From contig JAISTJ010000043.1 of NCBI GenBank assembly GCA_031272655.1, positions 1 through 11,880 on the forward strand: a DNA stretch of 11,880 nt, written 5' to 3'. The translations under genes were made by a program, and so were the position numbers. This DNA is from Tannerella sp. (lineage in GTDB: Bacteria > Bacteroidota > Bacteroidia > Bacteroidales > Tannerellaceae). The stretch's first letter is position 1; the number at the start of each line of letters is the position of its first letter. A model generated the notes under the pieces. It was not told the origin of the DNA. It searched no databases and saw nothing but the letters and a program-made list of their open reading frames with translations. Below are positions 6,500-11,880 of the stretch, one piece after another.

Positions 6500-6531
6500 T
6501 TTGGTGGTAATAAAAACATTTTGTAATTTTG
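6500..6531 (+). promoter_or_regulatory. Bacteroidota-type promoter of the DUF1080 gene
   Basis: TTTG (6500-6503) and TAATTTTG (6524-6531) are separated by 20 bp, matching both elements and the spacing of the -33/-7 promoter. The predicted start near 6537 gives a leader of about 28 nt. It is one of the two best promoters in the window. Confidence 0.8.
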
Positions 6532-6565
6532 CCCCCGTCAATTATTAATTAATTTTTCACAACCG

Positions 6566-7255
6566 ATGAAGACATTTATTTCAATTTTATGCGCTTTATG
6601 CGCTATCACAACGTTCTCAGTATCAGCTAAAGACAATAGGCTGACGGCTGAAGAGAAAGAGGCCGGGTGGATACTTCTGTTCAATGGCAAAAACTATGAC
6701 GGATGGGTCAACAACAATGGCAAGCCTATAACATCGAAAGTCGAGGATGGCGCGATGCAGACGTACAAGTGCGGGGGATATATCCTTACGTACAACCGTC
6801 AGTTCAGCGATTTTATCCTCAAATGCGACGTAAAGATGGAAGACCCGTGTAATTCAGGCATTTTTCTGAGGATAGGAGATCTTAGCGACCCCGTCAATAC
6901 GGGTTTTGAGATTCAGATCGCCACAGAAAACGGAGGCGTACATGGCCACGGCAGCTTGTACGATGTGCGTGCTGCATCTGTTAATGCGGGCAAGGGTGCA
7001 GGCGAGTGGGATCATTTCGAGATCACTTTTATAGGTCCGAAGCTGACCGTTGTACTTAACGATGTGCAGATTTTGGACGTTAATCTCGACGAATATTCCG
7101 AGCCGGGCAAACGCGATGTGGAAGGTAATCACAAGTTTAGCCTGAACGGTCAGCCGCGGGCTTTGAAAGATTTCGCGCGTATCGGCTCAATCGGCTTTCA
7201 GGACCACGACCACAAGTGTTGGTACAAGAACGTGAAGCTGTTTCCGCTGGAATAA
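6566..7255 (+). CDS. Secreted DUF1080 (3-keto-disaccharide hydrolase-like) protein
   Basis: A 229-residue protein with a signal peptide at residues 1-21 (basic start MKTF, hydrophobic core, SVSA before Lys22). The mature part is a single DUF1080 domain of concanavalin-like beta-sandwich fold. It starts with AGWILLFNGKNYDGW and continues through FSDFILKCDVKM and NSGIFLRIGD to FEIQIATENGG. It ends with the closing strand IGSIGFQDHDHKCWYKNVKLFPLE. Family members act on 3-keto-glycosides in the periplasm or outside the cell; the substrate here is unknown. It has its own promoter and is convergent with tRNA-Pro: its stop codon overlaps the A/T run of the tRNA terminator. Confidence 0.93.
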   Translation: MKTFISILCALCAITTFSVSAKDNRLTAEEKEAGWILLFNGKNYDGWVNNNGKPITSKVEDGAMQTYKCGGYILTYNRQFSDFILKCDVKMEDPCNSGIFLRIGDLSDPVNTGFEIQIATENGGVHGHGSLYDVRAASVNAGKGAGEWDHFEITFIGPKLTVVLNDVQILDVNLDEYSEPGKRDVEGNHKFSLNGQPRALKDFARIGSIGFQDHDHKCWYKNVKLFPLE

Positions 7256-7290
7256 AAAAAACGCCGACGAGAATTATGTTCTCATCAGCG
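7254..7290 (-). terminator. Intrinsic terminator of tRNA-Pro
   Basis: Read leftward, CGCTGATGAGAA (7290-7279) pairs with TTCTCGTCGGCG (7273-7262) around a 5-base loop. This is a 12-bp stem with two U-G wobbles, followed by eight T (7261-7254). The rightward reading has two C-A mismatches at the same places, so the hairpin is optimised for the minus strand, though it may act weakly for the DUF1080 gene. Confidence 0.85.
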
Positions 7291-7296
7291 CTTTTG

Positions 7297-7372
7297 TCGG
7301 GGTGACTGGATTCGAACCAGCGACCACACGCCCCCCAGACGCGTACTCTAAACCGGGCTGAGCTACACCCCG
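7297..7372 (-). tRNA. tRNA-Pro (anticodon GGG)
   Basis: A 76-nt cloverleaf can be drawn by hand. The acceptor stem is CGGGGTG/CACCCCG with the C1-G72 pair typical of bacterial tRNA-Pro and A73 as discriminator. The D stem is GCTC/GAGT. The anticodon stem is CGCGT/GCGTG with two G-U pairs, the loop CTGGGGG gives anticodon GGG, and G37 is usual for tRNA-Pro. The T arm is GCTGG-TTCGAAT-CCAGT. The CCA end is not encoded. It has its own promoter and terminator. Confidence 0.93.
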
Positions 7373-7385
7373 AACTTTGCGGGTG

Positions 7386-7415
7386 CAAAGGTACAAAAAA
7401 ATTTTGTTTTACAAA
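7386..7415 (-). promoter_or_regulatory. Promoter of tRNA-Pro
   Basis: On the minus strand, TTTG (7415-7412) and TACCTTTG (7393-7386) are 18 bp apart, a good -33/-7 pair. The predicted start near 7379 is about 7 nt before the tRNA 5' end, in the gap after aroB. Confidence 0.75.
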
Positions 7416-7441
7416 CTTTTTTTGTTAAGTTTTTATTCCGG

Positions 7442-8488
7442 TCAACAGTTGTTGTCGCGGTAGAAATCAAGCGCTTCGTTTAGCAAATAATCTTCAACTT
7501 GCTGATTAATACGTATGTCGCCTATCTCGGCAAGGAGGGTGAAATTGATGCTGTCGCCCTCGTTCTTCTTGTCATGCCTCATAAATTCCTTGATGGCATC
7601 ATAGTCTTTGCAGCCAATACTGATTATGGGGTATTGGTCGCGAATAAAATTCGCCGTATGACGCAGATATTCTATCGGCAAATCGCATATTTTATGCGAC
7701 AGATAGAGTTCGCATACTAAACCGGCGGCAACGGCCAAGCCGTGCAGCACGGGCGTATTCTTGCTGAAAGAGAGACTTTCAAGTGCATGCCCTATGGTGT
7801 GTCCGAAGTTGAGCGCCTTACGTACACCTCGCTCTCTGGGGTCTGCTTTGACGATGCGCTCTTTGATAGCGACAGAGTCGCTTACCAGGTCTGTCAATTC
7901 GTCATAGTCAGGCTTTGCCGTATCAAAGATTATTGTTTTATAATACGTTTCCTTGTCGCTTATGAGTCCGTGTTTAAGCATCTCGGCATAGCCGGAGAGC
8001 ATATTCTTACGGTCGAGCGTGCGCAGGAAACAGCAGTCTATCATCACGCAGTCAGGCTGATAGAACGAGCCTATCTCGTTTTTCAGGCCGCCGAAGTTGA
8101 CGCCCGTCTTGCCGCCTATGGCGGCGTCAACGGCTGCCATCAGGGTAGTAGGGATGTTGAGGTTATGGATACCACGCTTGAAGGTCGCCCCTGCAAAGCC
8201 GCCAAGGTCTGTTACCATGCCGCCGCCTATATTGACTAACAGCGAATTACGCGAGGCGCCGCCATTAGTCAGCGCCTCCCATATTTTGACGACCTGCCTG
8301 ATGTCTTTGTTGACGTCACCGGCTTCAATAGTTACGACCTGCGTATCATATTGATTAAGAACCGTTTGCAGCAATGGCAAGCACTCCCGCTGCGTATTCT
8401 CGTCGGTTACGGCAAATATCCTGTCATAATTGTTTGACTGCAAATAACTTGCCAATTCTTTCTCTATCTCGTTCGTAATGGTTACCAT
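7442..8488 (-). CDS. aroB: 3-dehydroquinate synthase
   Basis: A 348-residue enzyme of the shikimate pathway that converts DAHP to 3-dehydroquinate using NAD+ and a divalent metal. The NAD-binding loop GGGMVTDLGGF is at residues 88-98. TTLMAAVDAAIGGKTGVN (114-131) is the family signature. The metal-ligand positions are Glu169 (GYAEMLKHG), the His residues of NFGHTIGHALE, and His in VLHGLAVAAG. The protein is cytoplasmic and of normal length. Its ATG lies one base after the TGA of the alaS C-terminal half, so the two are almost certainly co-transcribed and translationally coupled. No promoter is seen in front of it. Downstream, only 69 bp separate its stop from the tRNA-Pro gene on the same strand, and there is no convincing terminator between them. 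Confidence 0.97.
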   Translation of the reverse strand: MVTITNEIEKELASYLQSNNYDRIFAVTDENTQRECLPLLQTVLNQYDTQVVTIEAGDVNKDIRQVVKIWEALTNGGASRNSLLVNIGGGMVTDLGGFAGATFKRGIHNLNIPTTLMAAVDAAIGGKTGVNFGGLKNEIGSFYQPDCVMIDCCFLRTLDRKNMLSGYAEMLKHGLISDKETYYKTIIFDTAKPDYDELTDLVSDSVAIKERIVKADPRERGVRKALNFGHTIGHALESLSFSKNTPVLHGLAVAAGLVCELYLSHKICDLPIEYLRHTANFIRDQYPIISIGCKDYDAIKEFMRHDKKNEGDSINFTLLAEIGDIRINQQVEDYLLNEALDFYRDNNC

Positions 8489-8489
8489 A

Positions 8490-10328
8490 TCAGTTTTTGA
8501 GGATAGCGTCGATGGCGGCTTGGAGACCGTCTTTGTTCTTGCCGCCGGCGGTGGCGAAGTGGGGCTGACCGCCGCCGCCGCCCTGTATGTGCTTCGAGCC
8601 TTCGCGGATGAGTGTCGCGGCGTTCAGACCGTCGGCTACGAGGCTGTCGCTCAGCATCACTACCAAGCCGCACTTGTCGCGGTCTTCTATGCCGGCTACG
8701 AAGAACACTTTCTCGTCGCCCGTAAACTCGCCGCGCAACTGGAAAGCAATATCGCGGAAGGCGTCGGCGCTGCCTTCGCCTTTGTAAACTAAGTACTTGA
8801 CGCCGTTGCGTTCGGTGGCGTGGGAGAGGATTTTCTGCTTAATAGTGGCAAGTTTTTCTTTCAGATACTCGGTAACTTGCTTCTTCAGTTCTACGTTCTC
8901 CTCTATTGACTTGCGGATGGTGGCGGCGAGGTTGGGGACGTTGTTGAACATCGCCTTGAGTTCGCGCATGCTGTCCTGTGCGCGGTAGAGCATAAGTTCG
9001 GCGCCTTCGGCTGTAACGGCTTCTATACGGCGCACGCCGGCGGCTATCGAACTCTCGCTGACGACGAACATTGAGCCTATCCGTCCGGTCGAGGGGATAT
9101 GCGTGCCGCCGCACAATTCAATGGAGTCGCCGAAGCGCACTACCCGCACGTCGTCGCCGTATTTCTCGCCGAAGAGCGCCATTGCGCCCATCGCGCGAGC
9201 CTCGGCGATAGGGACGTGCCGCTGCTCGTCTAAGGGCATGTCCTGCCGTATGCGGGCGTTGACAATCATCTCTACGCGGCGAATTTCTTCGTCGCTAACT
9301 TTCTGAAAATGTGAGAAGTCGAAACGCAGCGATTCGGGCGATACGTAAGAGCCTTTCTGCTCGACGTGCGTGCCGAGTACCTCGCGCAGCGCCTGATGAA
9401 GCAGGTGGGTGGCGGAGTGGTTGCACTCGGTGCGGATGCGGGCGGCGACGTCTATCTTGGCGATGAACGTGGCGGTGAGGTCGTCCGGCAAATGCTCGGC
9501 TATGTGGACAGGCAGGTTGTTCTCGCGCTTGGTGTCGAGGATGGCGGTGGGTTTACAGATAGTCTCTCTTGAAGAGAGGCTATCTGTCGGAGTAAAGAGC
9601 CACCCCCTGTCCCCTGTCTGCCCGCCCATTTCGGCGTAGAAAGGCGACTTGTCCAAAACGATTTGATATAACTCTTTGTTTTTCTGCTTGATACGTCGGT
9701 AGCGCAGTATTTTTGCCTCACATTCAAAGGCGTCGTAGCCGACGAACTCGGTCTCGCCCTCGCGTATGACCTGCCAGTCGCCCGTCTCCACAGCCGCCGC
9801 GTTGCGGGCGCGCTCTTTCTGCTTCTGCATCTCGGCGTTGAACGCTTCGAGGCTCACCGTCATGCCATGCTCGCGCAGGATGAGTTCGGTAAGGTCGAGC
9901 GGGAAGCCGTAGGTGTCGTACAGCACGAAAGCGTCGGCGCCGTCGAGCGTCTTTGAGCCGACTGCCTTCAACTCTTCGAGTTTTCTGTCTAACAGACGTA
10001 TGCCCGTCTCAAGCGTCCGCAGGAAGGAATCTTCTTCTTCCTTCATCACCTTGACGATAAGTTCCTGCTGGGCAACAAGTTCGGGGTATGCCTCGCCCAT
10101 AGTATCTATCAGCACGGGCAGCAGGCGATACATAAACGCCTCTTTACGAGCGAGAAACGTATAGCCATAGCGCACTGCGCGGCGCAGGATGCGACGTATC
10201 ACGTACCCCGCCTTAGCATTCGAAGGCAACTGACCGTCGGTGATTGCAAAAGCGATGGTGCGGACATGGTCGGCTATCACCCGCATCGCTATATCTATTT
10301 GTTCCTGACTGCTTTTTTGTGTATCCAT
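8490..10328 (-). CDS. alaS: Alanyl-tRNA synthetase, C-terminal part (tRNA-binding, editing and C-Ala domains)
   Basis: A 612-residue open reading frame holding everything after the catalytic domain. Residues about 14-170 are the helical tRNA-recognition domain ([34 protein letters not shown]). Next are the beta-barrel and editing domains, whose zinc-binding/deacylation set is intact: His304 and His308 (HSATH), Cys406 and His410 (CGGTH). The coiled coil and C-Ala domain follow, ending with [16 protein letters not shown]. Intact AlaRS continues from the catalytic domain without a break; here the first codons (MDTQKSSQ) replace part of the linker. The ATG at 10328 has an A-rich leader like other starts in the window and an in-frame TAA just upstream. 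Residues 248-258 ([11 protein letters not shown]) are encoded by an inserted palindrome. Apart from these two insertions the frame is intact. It ends one base before aroB. Confidence 0.93.
   Translation of the reverse strand: MDTQKSSQEQIDIAMRVIADHVRTIAFAITDGQLPSNAKAGYVIRRILRRAVRYGYTFLARKEAFMYRLLPVLIDTMGEAYPELVAQQELIVKVMKEEEDSFLRTLETGIRLLDRKLEELKAVGSKTLDGADAFVLYDTYGFPLDLTELILREHGMTVSLEAFNAEMQKQKERARNAAAVETGDWQVIREGETEFVGYDAFECEAKILRYRRIKQKNKELYQIVLDKSPFYAEMGGQTGDRGWLFTPTDSLSSRETICKPTAILDTKRENNLPVHIAEHLPDDLTATFIAKIDVAARIRTECNHSATHLLHQALREVLGTHVEQKGSYVSPESLRFDFSHFQKVSDEEIRRVEMIVNARIRQDMPLDEQRHVPIAEARAMGAMALFGEKYGDDVRVVRFGDSIELCGGTHIPSTGRIGSMFVVSESSIAAGVRRIEAVTAEGAELMLYRAQDSMRELKAMFNNVPNLAATIRKSIEENVELKKQVTEYLKEKLATIKQKILSHATERNGVKYLVYKGEGSADAFRDIAFQLRGEFTGDEKVFFVAGIEDRDKCGLVVMLSDSLVADGLNAATLIREGSKHIQGGGGGQPHFATAGGKNKDGLQAAIDAILKN
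9555..9587 (+). repeat. 33-bp palindromic element inserted in frame in alaS
   Basis: ACAGATAGTCTCTCT (9555-9569) and AGAGAGGCTATCTGT (9573-9587) form a 15-bp stem with one T-G pair and a 3-base loop. The length is 33 bp, exactly 11 alaS codons ([11 protein letters not shown]). Recalled Bacteroides AlaRS sequences are about 10 residues shorter at this place. The arms match the intergenic palindrome at 3006-3041. Confidence 0.75.
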
Positions 10329-10399
10329 ATAATCTTATTTTTCTTTATTATCATTACCCATATTTTCCAAAATGGAACATGTGCTCAATTTGTCTAATT
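10305..10399 (-). other. AT-rich insertion of about 95 bp splitting alaS
   Basis: Between the conserved FSY of the catalytic part and the conserved AMRV of the next domain there are 119 bp, against about 24 bp (8 codons) in related AlaRS as I recall them. The extra length of about 95 bp is not a multiple of three. It contains TAG and then TGA in the first frame, a TTCCA-AAA-TGGAA palindrome (10365-10377), and an A-rich run ahead of the new ATG at 10328. Exact borders are estimates. Confidence 0.7.
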
Positions 10400-11230
10400 C
10401 TTACCGGAATAACTGAACCCCGTAATCTTTTCTATTTCTTTGATAATCGGCTGAAAGACGTCTGTGTCGTAGTTCGAGGTCTTGCCCTGAATAGCCATAC
10501 AGAGGCGCTCGAAGCCCATGCCGGTGTCTATCACCTTCTTGGGCAGCGGCTCAAGCGAACCGTCGGCTTTGCGGTTGAACTGCATGAAGACGAGGTTCCA
10601 TATCTCTATCACCAGCGGGTTGTCTTTGTTGACCAACAAAGCGCCGGAGGTCTTCTGCCGCTCTTCTTCTGGACGTATATCTATATGTATCTCGGAGCAG
10701 GGACCGCAGGGACCAACGTCGCCCATCTCCCAGAAGTTATCTTTCTTGTTGCCTTCAAGTATATGACTTTCAGGGAGATACTGCGCCCAATAGGATGCTG
10801 CCTCGTCGTCGCGCGAGAGACCTTCGGCGGCGCTGCCCTCGAATACGGTGGCGTACAGTTGCGACGGGTTAAGACCCAAGACATCGGTCAGGTACTCCCA
10901 AGCCCATGCTATCGCCTCCTTCTTGAAATAGTCGCCAAACGACCAGTTACCGAGCATCTCGAACATCGTGTGATGATACGTGTCATGCCCCACCTCTTCG
11001 AGGTCGTTATGTTTGCCGCTCACTCTCAGGCATTTCTGCGAATCGGCTACCCTCTCGTATTTAACAGGCGCATTGCCCAGAATGACGTCCTTGAACTGGT
11101 TCATTCCTGCATTAGTAAACATAAGTGTGGGGTCTCCCTTGATGACCATCGGCGCGGAAGGCACGATGTGATGCCCTTTGGAAGAAAAAAATTGCAGAAA
11201 CGATTCCCGTATCTCCTTTGCTGTCAGCAT
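10394..11230 (-). CDS. alaS: Alanyl-tRNA synthetase, N-terminal catalytic part
   Basis: A 278-residue open reading frame holding the whole class II aminoacylation domain, which activates alanine with ATP and charges tRNA-Ala. The normal AlaRS start is [20 protein letters not shown]; an upstream ATG at 11275 would add 15 unconserved residues. Motif 1 is within [15 protein letters not shown]. Motif 2 is around [19 protein letters not shown] and the [19 protein letters not shown] segment. [10 protein letters not shown] follows, and motif 3 is [15 protein letters not shown]. It stops after [14 protein letters not shown], where intact homologues continue into the tRNA-binding domain. The product is therefore a free catalytic domain unless it associates with the downstream 612-residue half. 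Stop and next start are separated by 65 bp. No second lesion is seen in the catalytic domain. Confidence 0.93.
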   Translation of the reverse strand: MLTAKEIRESFLQFFSSKGHHIVPSAPMVIKGDPTLMFTNAGMNQFKDVILGNAPVKYERVADSQKCLRVSGKHNDLEEVGHDTYHHTMFEMLGNWSFGDYFKKEAIAWAWEYLTDVLGLNPSQLYATVFEGSAAEGLSRDDEAASYWAQYLPESHILEGNKKDNFWEMGDVGPCGPCSEIHIDIRPEEERQKTSGALLVNKDNPLVIEIWNLVFMQFNRKADGSLEPLPKKVIDTGMGFERLCMAIQGKTSNYDTDVFQPIIKEIEKITGFSYSGKN

Positions 11231-11268
11231 ATTATGAAATTTAATTTTGTTAAATAATCGTAAAACAG

Positions 11269-11299
11269 TTTGCAAAAATAGTTTATTTTATTAACTTTG
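11269..11299 (+). promoter_or_regulatory. Promoter of the M23 peptidase gene
   Basis: TTTG (11269-11272) and TAACTTTG (11292-11299) are 19 bp apart, a full -33/-7 match. The predicted start near 11305 gives a leader of about 34 nt before the ATG at 11339. Confidence 0.8.
11273..11280 (-). promoter_or_regulatory. -7 promoter box of the alaS operon
   Basis: On the minus strand TATTTTTG (11280-11273) matches TAnnTTTG, 42 bp before the alaS ATG. The -33 region is not a clean TTTG. It abuts the -33 element of the divergent M23 gene promoter. Confidence 0.55.
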
Positions 11300-11338
11300 C
11301 ACAGTTTTTCAGGTTAAAATTTACAAAATATACAACAG

Positions 11339-11880
11339 ATGGGACTTTTCAGGACAAGAAAAACGTACTACGTTTACAACCCCAAGACGCTTGAGTACGA
11401 GCGGGTATTCCCCTCGTCGCGCGAGCGTTTCCTTGTAGCGCTGCGCAACTTGAGCCTCGGCGCCGTCATCGGTATAGCCGTCTTCTTCGCTTTCATGCGT
11501 TTCTTCGACTCGCCTATGGAAGCGCTTCTCCGCAAAGAGAACAAACTCCTGCAGACGCAGTACGAGATGCTGCTCATGGATTTGGAACAGGCTAACGACG
11601 TGCTGGAAGACCTGCAACTGCGCGACGAGAAACTCTATCGCGCTATCTTTCAGGCAGATTCCATCCCGATGTCTATCCGCAAATCGGGCTTCGGCGGCTC
11701 TAACCGCTACGAACACCTTGCCGGCATGAGCAATTCCGACCTTGTCATAGAGACCACCAAGCGCATGGACGTCTTAAAGAAGCAACTCTACGTACAGTCG
11801 AACTCGCTCGAAGAACTCATCTCTATAGGCAAGACGATGGAAGAGCGCCTGCGCTGCATCCCTGCTATTCAGCCGGTTGC
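11339..11880 (+). CDS. M23 family metallopeptidase, N-terminal part (cut by window edge)
   Basis: The first 180 codons of a gene running off the right edge. It begins MGLFRTRKTYYVYNPKTLEY, the characteristic basic, Tyr-rich start of Bacteroidales M23 (LytM/NlpD-type) envelope peptidases. A single membrane anchor follows at about residues 31-56 (FLVALRNLSLGAVIGIAVFF). A coiled-coil region rich in Glu, Leu and Lys follows (about 59-100). Another helical stretch is at 136-175, after a linker (SGFGGSNRYEHLAGMSNSD). The catalytic LytM domain itself would lie beyond the window, so the peptidase assignment rests on the N-terminal pattern only. It would be a type II inner-membrane protein acting on periplasmic peptidoglycan. 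It has its own promoter, divergent from alaS. Confidence 0.75.
   Translation, partial: MGLFRTRKTYYVYNPKTLEYERVFPSSRERFLVALRNLSLGAVIGIAVFFAFMRFFDSPMEALLRKENKLLQTQYEMLLMDLEQANDVLEDLQLRDEKLYRAIFQADSIPMSIRKSGFGGSNRYEHLAGMSNSDLVIETTKRMDVLKKQLYVQSNSLEELISIGKTMEERLRCIPAIQPV

Noticed and set aside
7386..7441. AAACTT/AAGTTT pairing after aroB as a terminator
   Set aside because: Six A/T-rich pairs with no adjacent T-tract; the following T run belongs to the tRNA promoter region.
10290..10420. Programmed frameshift or stop read-through joining the two alaS frames
   Set aside because: About 95 extra bases with two stops in the first frame and an in-frame stop before the second ATG leave no sensible single-frame product; a slippery site alone would not restore the linker.
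10244..11257. Long open frame opposite the alaS catalytic half
   Set aside because: It is antisense to strongly conserved AlaRS sequence and shows no domain.

Overview
The window looks like chromosomal DNA of a member of the Bacteroidota, most likely Bacteroidales. Promoters fit the TTTG / TAnnTTTG pattern of that phylum, starts are preceded by A-rich stretches rather than Shine-Dalgarno sites, and the alanyl-tRNA synthetase, the M23 peptidase N-terminus and the DUF3109 and DUF1080 proteins have Bacteroidales character. There is no insertion sequence, phage gene, CRISPR array or rRNA. The content is core metabolism and small accessory genes.

Layout. 82-810 (+) is a short-chain dehydrogenase, followed by the remains of a DUF1905 gene (863-1014) that has lost its middle. 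1017-2232 (-) is a three-gene unit: a 2x[4Fe-4S] ferredoxin, a His-rich two-helix membrane protein, and an ECF-type sigma factor whose start overlaps the membrane gene. 2303-2518 (+) is a small hydrophobic protein. 2604-2963 (+) is a VOC/glyoxalase-fold protein and 3060-3866 (+) an AraC-family regulator. 4003-5529 (+) is cofactor-independent phosphoglycerate mutase (gpmI). 5530-5857 is a non-coding stretch of seven-base repeats leading to a DUF3109 Cys-rich protein (5858-6451, +). 6566-7255 (+) is a secreted DUF1080 protein, convergent with tRNA-Pro(GGG) (7297-7372, -). 7442-11230 (-) is an operon of alaS in two pieces followed by aroB. 11339 to the right edge (+) is the start of an M23-type envelope peptidase, divergent from alaS.

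The most interesting observations are in alaS. The gene is interrupted by about 95 bp of AT-rich DNA at the junction between the catalytic domain and the tRNA-binding domain. This gives two complete open reading frames (278 and 612 residues), the second with its own plausible start: a candidate split alanyl-tRNA synthetase. The C-terminal half also carries a 33-bp palindrome (exactly 11 codons) in frame. A clear sibling of this palindrome lies in the gap between the VOC and AraC genes, which suggests a small palindromic repeat family able to enter genes.

Functional links: gpmI (glycolysis), aroB (shikimate pathway), alaS and tRNA-Pro (translation) are housekeeping. The ferredoxin-membrane protein-sigma unit may be a regulatory system responding to redox or metal, but its signal cannot be read from the sequence.
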